Positions 8,035 through 16,900 are shown, counted from the stretch's first letter. The stretch is 64,000 nucleotides of DNA from Paraburkholderia largidicola (GCF_013426895.1 NZ_AP023176.1:248001-312000); one strand, 5' to 3'. Made by a program: numbers and translations. The notes: generated by a model from the sequence alone, not told the origin.

Positions 8035-8058
8035 CGCAGTCTCGACCGCGAGACTGCG
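8035..8058. terminator. Perfect 10-bp hairpin in the 411-bp gap 7943-8353
   Basis: CGCAGTCTCG (8035-8044) and CGAGACTGCG (8049-8058) form a 10-bp stem with an ACCG loop. No T tract follows (GTGCAAAAC), so a classical intrinsic terminator is not proven. The rest of the gap between the DUF4148 and malic enzyme genes shows no coding frame I trust; TGTCTACACTTACGAT near 8151 may be promoter sequence. Confidence 0.35.
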
Positions 8059-8353
8059 TGCAAAACATCCGATGCCTTCCGGGCGATTACGCAGACGAAT
8101 GACTGCCTGATGACTGTCGTGCCCGTTCACGGACCCATTCCCGAACCCTGTCTACACTTACGATCAGCGCGCCCGTCTCCCCGTGGGAGGGCGCCTGGCG
8201 CCGAACACACATCCGCGCCTACGCATGCCGCCGGCCGGTGCTTCTGAAACCGCGATACCTGCCGGCGTCACCACTGCCACGTCGGTCATGACGCAAGTGG
8301 TCTGATTCGACGTCTTCGTGAAACTGTCCGCTCACGTCAAGAAGGAAACGATC

Positions 8354-9979
8354 ATGTCGACACAGGCCTATGGCTATGACGTCCTGCACAATCCCCGGCT
8401 CAATCACGGTTCCGCTTTCTCGCATGAAGAACGTCAAAAGTACCGCCTCGAAGGTTTGCTACCGCCAGGTGTGAATACGCTGGAACTGCAGATCGCGCGC
8501 ACGCATGCCGAACTGGCGCAACTCGACAACGATCTGCAGCGCTACCTGTTTCTGTCCGATCTGCAGGCGCGCAACGAAACGCTCTTCTACGCGCTCCTGA
8601 TGTCCGATCCGGCAACCTACATGCCCATCGTCTACACGCCGACGGTCGGCGAGGCCTGCCAGAAGTTCGATCATGTGTTCAGGGCCACGCGCGGTCTCTA
8701 TCTCCCGATCGACGCGCGCGGCCGCGTGAAAGAACTGCTGCGTAACTGGCCCGAACAGGACGTACGGTTCATCGTGGTGACGGATGGGGAGCGCATTCTC
8801 GGGCTGGGCGATCTCGGTGTCGGCGGCATGGGCATTCCGATCGGCAAGCTCGCGCTGTACACCGCCTGTGCAGGCGTGCCGCCGATGCATTGCCTGCCCG
8901 TCACGCTGGACGTCGGCACGAACAATGTCGCTTTGCTGGAAGACCCGCTCTATCTCGGCTTGAAACATGAACGCGTGCGTGGCGACGACTATCACGCCTT
9001 CGTCGATGAGTTCGTCGACGCGGTGCAGGAGATCTATCCGAAGTGCTGCATCCAGTGGGAGGACTTCGCCAACTTCAACGCGGTGCCCTTGCTCGCGCGC
9101 TTTCGGGACAAGGTGTGCACCTATAACGACGACATCCAGGGCACGGCCGCCGTCGCGCTGGCAGGCGTTTATGCCGCGCTGCGCATCTCGAAGCAGAAGC
9201 TGACCGACCAGCGTTTTCTGTTTCTCGGCGGAGGATCGGCGGCGACGGGTATCGCCGAATTGATCAGCGAGGCAATGGTGCTGGAGGGCCTCGACATCGA
9301 CACGGCGCGCAAGCGCAACAACCTGTTCGACGTCAACGGGCTGATGGTGCAGTCGCGCGCCGACCTCGCCGATTTCCAGAAAATCTTCGCAATCGATCAC
9401 GCGCCTATCGACGCTTTCGTCGATGCCGTGCGAGCGTTGAAGCCGACGGGCATCATCGGCGTGAGCACCGTGCCCAAGCTCTTCAGCCAGCCGGTGATCG
9501 AAGCGATGAGCGAACTCAACGAGCGGCCGATCATCTTTCCCTACTCCAATCCGACCTCGCGCTCCGAATGCACGGCCGAAGAAGCGTACCGATGGTCCAA
9601 AGGCCAGGCCATCTTCGCGAGCGGAAGTCCGTTTGGGCCGGTTCAGATCGAGGATCGCCACTTCGTGCCGGGGCAGGGCAACAACGTCTATATTTTCCCC
9701 GCGATGGGCATGGCGGTTTTCGCCACGGAGGCCACGCGGGTGACGGAAGAAATGTTCATCGTCGCGGCCAAAGCGGTCGCAGAACAGGTCAGCGACGAGA
9801 GCCTCGAAAAAGGCCTGATCTATCCACCGCAAAGCCGCATCTTCGAGGCATCGATGCATGTCGCGGCTGCGGTCGCGGAGTACATTTTTGATCACGGTCT
9901 CGCGCGTGTCGAAAGGCCCGACGATCTCGTTGGACACATCAGGTCGGTGGCGTATTCGCCGGAGTATCGGGACATCTGA
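8354..9979 (+). CDS. maeA: NAD-dependent malic enzyme (oxaloacetate-decarboxylating)
   Basis: 541 residues, the length of the large single-domain malic enzymes (SfcA/MaeA type). The malic N-domain shows YTPTVGEACQKF, GLGDLGVGGMGIPIGKL and CIQWEDFANFNA-CTYNDDIQGTA; the NAD domain has the dinucleotide loop FLGGGSAATGIAEL. The enzyme converts L-malate to pyruvate and CO2 with NAD reduction, linking C4 acids to pyruvate in the cytoplasm. Start ATG 8354 behind AAGGAAACG; an upstream in-frame GTG at 8318 would add 12 residues without family support. No phosphotransacetylase domain is fused, unlike MaeB. Apparently a single-gene unit. Confidence 0.92.
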   Translation: MSTQAYGYDVLHNPRLNHGSAFSHEERQKYRLEGLLPPGVNTLELQIARTHAELAQLDNDLQRYLFLSDLQARNETLFYALLMSDPATYMPIVYTPTVGEACQKFDHVFRATRGLYLPIDARGRVKELLRNWPEQDVRFIVVTDGERILGLGDLGVGGMGIPIGKLALYTACAGVPPMHCLPVTLDVGTNNVALLEDPLYLGLKHERVRGDDYHAFVDEFVDAVQEIYPKCCIQWEDFANFNAVPLLARFRDKVCTYNDDIQGTAAVALAGVYAALRISKQKLTDQRFLFLGGGSAATGIAELISEAMVLEGLDIDTARKRNNLFDVNGLMVQSRADLADFQKIFAIDHAPIDAFVDAVRALKPTGIIGVSTVPKLFSQPVIEAMSELNERPIIFPYSNPTSRSECTAEEAYRWSKGQAIFASGSPFGPVQIEDRHFVPGQGNNVYIFPAMGMAVFATEATRVTEEMFIVAAKAVAEQVSDESLEKGLIYPPQSRIFEASMHVAAAVAEYIFDHGLARVERPDDLVGHIRSVAYSPEYRDI

Positions 9980-10148
9980 CGCGGCCTGAATGCGGCGTCC
10001 GTCGCGGCTTTAAAGCGGACGCCGTTCCTTCACCGGTCGTCGATCTGTTCGAGCACCTTTTGACATGAATCCCGATTGGTATCGCGGTGATGAGGGGTGT
10101 ATTCTTGTTTGAGGCTTTGCGCCGCCCTTCATTCCGACTTCCTACGTT

Positions 10149-10790
10149 ATGGCTACCGATCCGATGTCCGGCACCCGGCAAGGGATTCTGGACCAGCTTC
10201 TCGAACACAAGAACGGTATGACGGTCGACGAGATCATCGCGGCGGTCGGCATTAGCAGGACCGCCGTCAATCAGCATCTGATCGCGCTGGAACGCCGCAA
10301 TTTCATTCAGAAAGGTTCGCCGCGAAAAACCGGCGGGCGGCCGGTTCAGACCTATATCCTGACTCAGGAAGGGACGAATCAATTCCCGAAACAGTATTCA
10401 TGGTTTTCGGCGCTGCTGGTGTCCACGCTTCGCAGCGAGCTAGGGCCCGAACGACTCGACCGGTACATGTTCGACCTCGGCATGAAGACGTCGGCAAACC
10501 TGATTCCGCGACTGGTGGGGAAGACGCGTTCCGAGCGCATTACAGAGACCGTCGCGATCATGAACGAGGCGGGGTTTCGCGCCTCGGAAATCGATCCCGA
10601 AGGCGCGTCGAAGCTGTCGCGGGTGGAGTGCACCAATTGCGTGTATCACGACCTGACGAAGGATTACCCGGAAGTTTGCCGCTTCGATATCGGCTTCCTC
10701 TCGGGTCTGATGGGAACCGAGGTCGAGCACCAGACCTGCATGCAACGCGGCAGCGATACCTGCCGGTTTCGCTTCAAGCCATTTGCCTGA
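10149..10790 (+). CDS. SufR-like winged-helix regulator with C-terminal cysteine cluster
   Basis: 213 residues of the COG2345/SufR type. A winged helix lies at about 10-75 (GMTVDEIIAAVGISRTAVNQH, recognition helix 35-47, wing KTGGRP). The C-terminal sensor half has five cysteines: 161, 164, 177, 197 and 205. SufR-type regulators bind a [4Fe-4S] or similar cluster through such residues, so redox, iron or ligand sensing is inferred. The sequence CTTTTGAC occurs 85 bp upstream (10057-10064) and again as an inverted pair before the downstream acyl-CoA dehydrogenase operon, so this protein probably controls itself and those genes. Start ATG 10149; an ArsR-like label is also possible. Confidence 0.82.
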   Translation: MATDPMSGTRQGILDQLLEHKNGMTVDEIIAAVGISRTAVNQHLIALERRNFIQKGSPRKTGGRPVQTYILTQEGTNQFPKQYSWFSALLVSTLRSELGPERLDRYMFDLGMKTSANLIPRLVGKTRSERITETVAIMNEAGFRASEIDPEGASKLSRVECTNCVYHDLTKDYPEVCRFDIGFLSGLMGTEVEHQTCMQRGSDTCRFRFKPFA

Positions 10791-10851
10791 CGCCTCGTCT
10801 CGCTGCAACCAGTCGTCATACTTTTGCCGTTGATCTCCACACCTGCATGAT

Positions 10852-10896
10852 GCGTGCGCGAACAACGAATCATGCGCGCGCATGCCTTCTTTTTGC
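10852..10896 (+). terminator. Probable intrinsic terminator after the SufR-like gene
   Basis: GCGTGCGCG (10852-10860) pairs with CGCGCATGC (10877-10885), nine pairs including one G-U, with a 16-base loop, followed directly by CTTCTTTTTGC. It lies 62 bp after the regulator stop and would separate it from the acyl-CoA dehydrogenase genes. Confidence 0.5.
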
Positions 10897-10966
10897 TGTG
10901 CGGACCCTCTCCAGATGCGCTACGCGCAGTCCAACATTTAATTTGTAACAGTCCGGGCTTTCGACA

Positions 10967-10992
10967 CTTTTGACAATAGATGACGTCAAAAG
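10967..10992. promoter_or_regulatory. Inverted repeat CTTTTGAC-N10-GTCAAAAG, likely operator
   Basis: A perfect 8-bp inverted repeat with a 10-bp spacer, centred about 95 bp upstream of the first acyl-CoA dehydrogenase gene. The same half-site occurs at 10057-10064 upstream of the SufR-like regulator gene. The TTGACA-like core also resembles a -35 hexamer, so binding would affect promoter access. Assignment to the neighbouring regulator is inference. Confidence 0.55.
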
Positions 10993-11073
10993 CCCTGCCT
11001 ATGCTGATGTCACCGACCCACTCCGAGTCGCGCAGCAACCCTTGTTGCCTGCGGTGCTTCAAGGAGGCTTCAG

Positions 11074-12369
11074 ATGACAATTGATTTCACGATGTCGGCA
11101 CATCAGAAAGCGGTGCAGATGAAGGCACGCAAATTTTCTGAGTCTGTTCTAGCGTCGTTGATTCCCGACGCCGACAGGGAACTCGATCTGATCAGCGCAT
11201 TTGTGAGGCGCAAGCCCGCGTACATCGAAGCTTATCGTCAGGGTATTGCCACAGCGATGCTGCCTTCGGCATACGGTGGCGCGGGGCTGTCGTGTCTGGA
11301 CTTCACGATTGCCACCGAGGAAATCTCCGCAATCGATCCCGGATTCGCGTGCACGGTACTGTGTAATGGACTCGGCTTGATGCCGATCGTCTGGTACGGC
11401 GATGAAGCGCAAAAGCGTCGATTCGTCGGCGCCGCCACCTCGGATTCCGACGAGCAATATCTCGCCGCGTGGACAGCGGCCGAACCCCCTGGGGCGACGC
11501 GCGCTGCAACGAGCTTCGATAATCCGCTGACGGCCGCCACCATCGGACTGACGGCGACGCTTCGCGGCGATCACTATGTCCTGAATGGCCGAAAGAAATG
11601 GTCGTCGGCTGCGGGATGGGATGGCCGCGGATCGAACTCACAGATCGTCATTGCGCGCACGGGCGGCGAGGTCGGCTGCATGCGAGGACTTTCGGCCATC
11701 GTCGTCGAGCGCGGCACGCACGGGGTGAGCTGCGGTTTCCCGGCAGACAAGCCCTATCGAACCTCGGCGGACGCGCTCATTGAATTCAACAACGCCACCG
11801 TACCCGCCGAAAACCTGCTTCGCGGTACAGAAAGCCGGGGCGATCTGGTCATCAACCGGAATTTCGCGTGGTTCGGCCCGGTGGCGGCGATTGCGGCGGC
11901 CGGCGTGGCGCGCGCAGCCTATGAAGTCGCCCTGCGATTTTCGAAGCGCTATTCGGGCCGCTCGCTTCCGCCTATCCGCGAGTTCGAGCATGTGGGCTAC
12001 GTGCTGGGCGAGGTCGCAGCGAAGATCGAATCGGCCCGCTATTTCGCGTGGCGTGCCGCGGACTATCTGGACAAGCACGATCACCACGCAGAAATCTTCG
12101 GTGCGATGTGCAAGATCAATGTGACGGAAACCATGTTCGACTGCGTGTTCAAATGCATGCAGATCGTCGGCGTGCACAACGCCGACAACCGGTACAGCTT
12201 CAATCGCAATCTCCATGATGCTGCGTTATTGCCGATCTTCGATGGCGGCAACATGGCCATGCAGCGGCGCCGCGTGACGGGTGTCCTCGCGGACGAAAGC
12301 TTCAATCCACGCGGTGCCATGGACGACGAATGCATCTATTCCCAGAAGCCAATGGCCGCAACCGGCTAG
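11074..12369 (+). CDS. Acyl-CoA dehydrogenase-like flavoprotein 1
   Basis: 431 residues with the all-alpha/beta/all-alpha acyl-CoA dehydrogenase layout: a helical N-domain, a beta domain (YVLNGRKKWSSAAGW, GLSAIVVERG) and a C-terminal helical domain. Where well-studied members have the catalytic base in IYEGT, this protein has IFDGGN, so Asp 390 would replace Glu. Start ATG 11074 with a perfect AAGGAGG. The next gene, 131 bp downstream, is a clear paralogue, and both sit behind the CTTTTGAC inverted repeat. Expected to use FAD and an electron-transfer flavoprotein or oxygen on an unknown acyl-CoA or related substrate. No CoA ligase or ETF is adjacent. Confidence 0.85.
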   Translation: MTIDFTMSAHQKAVQMKARKFSESVLASLIPDADRELDLISAFVRRKPAYIEAYRQGIATAMLPSAYGGAGLSCLDFTIATEEISAIDPGFACTVLCNGLGLMPIVWYGDEAQKRRFVGAATSDSDEQYLAAWTAAEPPGATRAATSFDNPLTAATIGLTATLRGDHYVLNGRKKWSSAAGWDGRGSNSQIVIARTGGEVGCMRGLSAIVVERGTHGVSCGFPADKPYRTSADALIEFNNATVPAENLLRGTESRGDLVINRNFAWFGPVAAIAAAGVARAAYEVALRFSKRYSGRSLPPIREFEHVGYVLGEVAAKIESARYFAWRAADYLDKHDHHAEIFGAMCKINVTETMFDCVFKCMQIVGVHNADNRYSFNRNLHDAALLPIFDGGNMAMQRRRVTGVLADESFNPRGAMDDECIYSQKPMAATG

Positions 12370-12500
12370 GTTGCACTTGCAGTTGATGCGCGCGCACGGA
12401 AATGATGCGGTTTGGTCTGCAAATCCAGCGCACGATGCTTCGATGAAATGTGGCGGCGCGACGCGCCGATTGGCAACCTGAAAAATTTCGAGTTCCTGCC

Positions 12501-13841
12501 ATGTCGATCGATTTCACTTTGACTGCCGCGCAACAAAAGTTGCAGCGAAATGCCCGCGAATTCTCGGTGGAAATTCTCCAGCCTGTGGTCGCGAAAGCGG
12601 ACGAAGAGCGTGACCCTCAAAAAGCCTTCATGTTGATGAAGGGCGCTTACCTCGAGTCCTACAAACTTGGCTTTGCGACGGGTTTCCTGCCGCGTGAATA
12701 CGGCGGCGGAGGCATCAGTAATCTCGACCTGCAGATCGTCGCCGAGGAGATAACGGCCGTCGATCCCGGCTTCGCAACCGTGCTGCTGGTGAACGGACTC
12801 GCCCTCATGCCGCTCGTCTGGTTCGGCTCGGAGGCGCAAAAGAAAAAGTGGCTGGTACAGGCAACGAGCGATCCGCGCGGCGAATACCTCGCTGGATGGA
12901 CCGTGAGCGAACCGGTCGATGAAACCGGGGGGACGGCGAACTTCGATCATCCTGGCGCGCGGCCGGCAGGCATCGGCCTCGTCGCAACGCATGACAGGTC
13001 GCGAGGAGAGTATGTCCTGAACGGCAAGAAGTATTGGCCGTGCAACGCAGGAGGATGGGACCTGATGGGCGCGGACGTGAACGTATGTATCGTTCGCACC
13101 GATCCTGCAAAGGGCGGGCAAAAAGGACTCAGCGCGATCGTCGTGCCGAGAGGGACGGCAGGTATCAGTTATGGCGAGCCGATCTCCAAGCTGGGTCACC
13201 GCCTGTGTCAGAACAATGCGATCACCTTCACGGACTGCCGCGTTCCCGAAGAAAATCTCTTCGCCGTTGGCGATGGAGATCTCGTCATCAGCAAGGCATT
13301 CACATGGTCGGGACCGGTTGCCGCTATCGCGGCCGTCGGGGTCGCACGATCGGCGTACGAGTTCGCATTGCAATGGTCGAAGACGCGCAGCGCTGGTGGC
13401 GGCATGCCGATGATCCACCATCAGGCGGTGGGCTACATGCTGGCGGATATCGCGATGAAGATCGAAGCCTGTCGTGCGTTCTCGTGGAAATCGGCGCACT
13501 ACCTGGATCAGTTCGATTCGGATGGACATGCCGTCGGTGCGATGGCGAAGGTCTTTTGCGGCGAGACGCTGTTCACCACGGTCTTTCGGGCCCTTCAGGT
13601 AATGGGCGTCAACGCGCTCGACAGGCAGCACCCAATGGAAAAATTCCTGCGTGAAGCCGCTGTCTTTCCTTTGTATGACGCGGGGAATATCGGCATGCAG
13701 ATGCGCAAGATCTGGGGTGTGATGCTCGATGAAAAGTTTGATCCGCGCGCGATCGCGGACTCGCGTCCCATGCCATTTCAGAAATCGATGGAAAGCGCGG
13801 GCGCGCTGGTGCCGCAGCATAGCGACGCGAAGGCTCGATAA
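12501..13841 (+). CDS. Acyl-CoA dehydrogenase-like flavoprotein 2
   Basis: 446 residues, parallel in layout to the preceding gene: EYGGGGISNLDLQIVAEEI, VLLVNGLALMPLVWFGSEAQ, YVLNGKKYWPCNAGGWD, and at the position of the usual IYEGT catalytic loop, LYDAGN with Asp 393. Start ATG 12501; upstream in-frame codons to 12450 would run into a poorly conserved extension. The pair may form a heteromer or handle two successive steps. The C-terminal tail of about 25 residues beyond the family fold is hydrophilic. A strong terminator follows at 13856. Substrate unknown. Confidence 0.85.
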   Translation: MSIDFTLTAAQQKLQRNAREFSVEILQPVVAKADEERDPQKAFMLMKGAYLESYKLGFATGFLPREYGGGGISNLDLQIVAEEITAVDPGFATVLLVNGLALMPLVWFGSEAQKKKWLVQATSDPRGEYLAGWTVSEPVDETGGTANFDHPGARPAGIGLVATHDRSRGEYVLNGKKYWPCNAGGWDLMGADVNVCIVRTDPAKGGQKGLSAIVVPRGTAGISYGEPISKLGHRLCQNNAITFTDCRVPEENLFAVGDGDLVISKAFTWSGPVAAIAAVGVARSAYEFALQWSKTRSAGGGMPMIHHQAVGYMLADIAMKIEACRAFSWKSAHYLDQFDSDGHAVGAMAKVFCGETLFTTVFRALQVMGVNALDRQHPMEKFLREAAVFPLYDAGNIGMQMRKIWGVMLDEKFDPRAIADSRPMPFQKSMESAGALVPQHSDAKAR

Positions 13842-13855
13842 GATTCGTGTGCAAT

Positions 13856-13908
13856 CCGGGGATTCGTGCGTCAGACGCTCAGCGTATGACGCACGTCCCG
13901 GCTTTTTA
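13856..13908 (+). terminator. Strong intrinsic terminator after the acyl-CoA dehydrogenase pair
   Basis: CCGGGGA-TT-CGTGCGTCA pairs with TGACGCACG-TCCCGG around a 13-base loop and is followed by CTTTTTAT. The 9-bp inner stem is perfect and the outer GC arm extends it. It lies 15 bp after the stop, between convergent genes, so it may also limit leftward transcription. Confidence 0.8.
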
Positions 13909-13945
13909 TGGTTGGTCCCCTCGCGTACTGCAAAAACGGTAAGGA

Positions 13946-14773
13946 TCAGTTGACCTGCAACTGGCCGCCGCGGCCAAGACCGCCTTTGACGTCCTGCGCC
14001 TTGTAACTGCGCAGCGCCACGACCATCTTGTTGTACGCGTCGATGAACGCCGCGACGGTGGCCTTGCCTTCGGGCGTCTTCGAAAAGCCGCTCAGGCCGC
14101 CGCCCGCCGTACCGCCGAGCCCTGACAACGCCGCGCCATAATTGGTCGCAGTGGAGTTGCCCTCCGCCGCTGAAATCTGCACGGCCGAGCGCACGTCGAA
14201 CAGCGTGAGCGTCACGACTGACGCCTTCGATTGCATGCCGCCCGCAATCTTCGCGATAGCGGCGTTGCCCACCAGGCCGCCGAGCACGCCGCTGACACCG
14301 CCGATCGCCGAGTCGTTGATGACGATCTGCGGCTCCATGTAGTAGTCGGCGGCGACGCGTTGGCCCTTCTGCTGTTTGGAGCCAGCACGGTACTCGCCGG
14401 AACTGCGCTGCAACGATGTGATCCGGCTCAGACGCGCATCGGTCTTCTGATTGCCGATCGACGTGATGACGAAGCAATTCGATTGCTGGACGGCGAGCCG
14501 CAGCAGCGGTTCGATCGTCGTGACCTGGGTGGCGCTGCCGAATGGGCCGAACCAGTCGGCGTTGCGGCCATCGTCGACTGCGATCGTGCCGAGTGGCGCG
14601 GTGCAGCGTTGCAGCGTTTCTTCAGCGCCCGCGCTGACTGCGCCGCCTGCCGCGCCCGACACGCCCGCGCTTTGTCCCCCGGTGGACACCATGCCGCCGC
14701 AAGCGCCGAGCGTACCGATCATGATGATCGAGAGCACGCTCTTAACTGCCGGATGTTGGGTAATGAGAGTCAT
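13946..14773 (-). CDS. Putative CsgG/HfaB-like lipoprotein
   Basis: 275 residues starting at the ATG with 5' end 14773. The N-terminus is a lipoprotein signal (SVLSIIMIGTLGACGG, lipobox LGAC, Cys about 26) followed by a Gly/Ala/Ser-rich linker. The body has LLRLAVQQSNCFVITSIG, ADYYMEPQIVIND and VTLTLFDVRSAVQI, a pattern like the CsgG/HfaB family of outer-membrane secretion lipoproteins, with a Gly-rich stretch between. An upstream in-frame extension to 15010 lacks a signal peptide and is rejected. It is the second gene after a Sel1-repeat lipoprotein gene on the same strand (124 bp gap). No curlin-like subunit gene is visible, so a secretion role is not shown. Confidence 0.6.
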   Translation of the reverse strand: MTLITQHPAVKSVLSIIMIGTLGACGGMVSTGGQSAGVSGAAGGAVSAGAEETLQRCTAPLGTIAVDDGRNADWFGPFGSATQVTTIEPLLRLAVQQSNCFVITSIGNQKTDARLSRITSLQRSSGEYRAGSKQQKGQRVAADYYMEPQIVINDSAIGGVSGVLGGLVGNAAIAKIAGGMQSKASVVTLTLFDVRSAVQISAAEGNSTATNYGAALSGLGGTAGGGLSGFSKTPEGKATVAAFIDAYNKMVVALRSYKAQDVKGGLGRGGQLQVN

Positions 14774-14897
14774 GTTGTAGTGTGCGTAATGGATGGTTCG
14801 ACATGGGGGTGCGTCGACTTCGACCGTCGACTCAACCCGGATAAAGCCTCGACGACAGCAGGCGGTTCGCTTCCGGCTGCGGGGATCTAAAAGCCTG

Positions 14898-15488
14898 TTA
14901 ATAGCCGTACCACGCGCGCTCGCGCCAATAACCGTGATACGCGTAGCCCGCATTCCAGTAGCCGTAGTAAACCGGGCGCCATTCGGTTTGCCACCGGTAA
15001 TAGTCTTCATCGGATTGCTTTGCGGCTCTTGCTTGCGCGAGCAACGTCTTCGATTCCTGATCGCCGCGGCCCGCCGCCATCAGCAGCCATTTTTCTGCTT
15101 CGCGCGGGTCCGCTCCCATCTCTTCCAGACCGAACAGATAGAAACTGCCCAGCGCTTTTTGCGCTTGCAGGTCGCCGCCCTCGGCCGCTTTTCTCATCCA
15201 CACCAGCGCCTGATAGCTGTCCTGGCGCGTACCGTCGCCGCGAAAATAACGCAGACCAAGGTCGTAGGCGGCGCGTGGGTCGTGTTCGGCCTTCTGCTTC
15301 AATGCGTTGATGCGCGCGTCCTGATCGACGTTGCTGGCATTGCTCGAGGTGTCGAATGTCTGCTGGTTCTTCGGTCGATCCGAGCATCCCTGGTCGTCGC
15401 AAATGCGCACGACGTTGCTTGAATTCGAAGTGTGGGCGCAGGCTGACAAGGCCAGGATTGCACAGAGTGCGAACTGGCGAGACTTCAT
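14898..15488 (-). CDS. Sel1-repeat lipoprotein
   Basis: 196 residues from the ATG with 5' end 15488. The signal peptide ALCAILALSACAH ends in the lipobox LSAC. Two to three Sel1-type helical repeats occupy about residues 60-150 (AAYDLGLRYFRGDGTRQDSY, ALVWMRKAAEGGDLQAQKAL, AEKWLLMAAGRGDQESKTLL), scaffolds for protein binding. The last 30 residues are rich in Tyr, Trp and Gly (YYGYWNAGYAYHGYW), which is unusual and could bind cell wall or membrane surfaces. It precedes the CsgG-like lipoprotein gene in the same direction and both may act together in the envelope. A 14-bp palindrome lies 129 bp upstream. Confidence 0.72.
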   Translation of the reverse strand: MKSRQFALCAILALSACAHTSNSSNVVRICDDQGCSDRPKNQQTFDTSSNASNVDQDARINALKQKAEHDPRAAYDLGLRYFRGDGTRQDSYQALVWMRKAAEGGDLQAQKALGSFYLFGLEEMGADPREAEKWLLMAAGRGDQESKTLLAQARAAKQSDEDYYRWQTEWRPVYYGYWNAGYAYHGYWRERAWYGY

Positions 15489-15616
15489 TTTTCGAACCCC
15501 GATTCTCGTTGGAATGGACGTCGGAATAGCACTGCGCGACACGCGATACAAACGGCGATGCGTGCCCGGAATGCGCAGTTGCAGTGAGAGACGAAGCCCT
15601 CGACGTGCGTGCTATT

Positions 15617-15630
15617 CCTGACCGGTCAGG
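15617..15630. promoter_or_regulatory. Perfect palindrome CCTGACCGGTCAGG
   Basis: A 14-bp perfect palindrome between the AraC gene and the Sel1-repeat gene, flanked by TTC and CAGGAA. TGACCGGTCA-type cores are common TetR-family operators. No TetR gene lies in the window, so the binder is unknown. It could also be the base of a small hairpin after the AraC gene. Confidence 0.45.
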
Positions 15631-15709
15631 CAGGAAAAATGTTAGCAGCGTTGTGCGGCGCGTTTTGGCCTGTGCGTCTCGATTACTTGACTGTGCGTCT
15701 CAAGCGCCG

Positions 15710-16756
15710 CTATTTGTCGAGCTTGTCGAGCACTTCCCGCAACGAACCGGGTCGTGACGAGACATGGCGCCGTGTTGGTGCAGGTTGCCGATCGCGCTGC
15801 ATGCCGAGGTCGCGCGCTTCTGTCGGCGAACAGCCGAACGCCTGGCGGAAGCTGCGGCTAAAGTGCGACTCGCTCTTGAAGCCGTATTGGAACGCGAGCG
15901 TGGAAATGCGCTGATCGCGGGCTGTGCCGCTTTCGAGCAGGTCGCGAATCGCAGCGAGGCGCCGCTGCTGGATGTAGAAGGCGACGCCGGATTCGCGCGA
16001 AAACAGCCGGTATAGCTGCGCGCGCGAAACGCCCACTTCCTTGCAGATACGCAGGGGATTCAGATCGGGAGAGGTGAGGTTCGCATCGATAAAGCGGCGC
16101 ACGCGCGTCATCATCGCCCGGTCGATTTCTCCTTCGGCCTGGGCGAGTGCTTCGACAGACGGCGCCAGCGTGGCCGAGATCATGGCCAGCGTGGCCTGCT
16201 CGACGTGCGGCATATCCGTCGGCGACAGATTCGGCAGTTGACGGCGCAGCGAATACAGATGATCGGCGAGCAGCGAACTCATCGGCCCATGCAGAATGGT
16301 GCCGTGCAGCCTCGCGGACTTGACGCGTTCGGGCAGCAGGTCGCGCGGCACGGTCAGAATGATCGTGTCGCCGGCAACGATCTCCGAGTCGAGTTCGGAC
16401 GCCAGATCGAGGAGGTAGATTGTCGACGGTTGCGCGTGGATCGGCTGCCGTCCCGCATATCCCGCCAGTGAATGCGTGATGCCAAGGCACAGATAGAAAT
16501 GATCGAGTCCGTCGCTGCGGAGCATTTTTGTCGACCGTTTGACACCATAGGCTACCGGTTCACCCTGACCCGACCACGTGCCGCATCCCATCAATAGCGA
16601 ACCGACATAACCGGTTGTCAACCTGTAGTTGAAGCGCGCCGATGCCGATTGATCAATATCGACATCGAATATCGCATTGACTTCGTCTCGCCATACTTCA
16701 AATCGTTGATCGCTTGGATAAGTGCCGGTATCGAAATGATATAGATACGGATTCAC
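15710..16756 (-). CDS. AraC-family transcriptional regulator
   Basis: 348 residues, GTG start (5' end 16756) with GGGAG 8 bases upstream. The N-terminal ~200 residues match the AraC-binding-like sensor type found in regulators of aromatic and amine catabolism (YHFDTGTYPSDQRFEVWRDEV). The C-terminal ~110 residues contain two helix-turn-helix motifs (RICKEVGVSRAQLYRLFSRE and LAFQYGFKSESHFSRSFRQ-AFGCSP). It is followed on the same strand by the lipoprotein genes (221 bp gap) and is divergent from the chemoreceptor gene across a 410-bp AT-rich region with a triple repeat. The target is not evident. Confidence 0.88.
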   Translation of the reverse strand: MNPYLYHFDTGTYPSDQRFEVWRDEVNAIFDVDIDQSASARFNYRLTTGYVGSLLMGCGTWSGQGEPVAYGVKRSTKMLRSDGLDHFYLCLGITHSLAGYAGRQPIHAQPSTIYLLDLASELDSEIVAGDTIILTVPRDLLPERVKSARLHGTILHGPMSSLLADHLYSLRRQLPNLSPTDMPHVEQATLAMISATLAPSVEALAQAEGEIDRAMMTRVRRFIDANLTSPDLNPLRICKEVGVSRAQLYRLFSRESGVAFYIQQRRLAAIRDLLESGTARDQRISTLAFQYGFKSESHFSRSFRQAFGCSPTEARDLGMQRDRQPAPTRRHVSSRPGSLREVLDKLDK

Positions 16757-16900
16757 TAGTTGGCTCCCGCGGCGGCTTGATATACGTGACAGCGCTTTAT
16801 CTGGCCGCGCTATTCTACGGTGATTTGCCGCTCTGTTCAGGCGGACTGAAATGCTGAATTGAAATGTTTAAATCGGCAGCCAATTTCTGTGTGGTGAATT

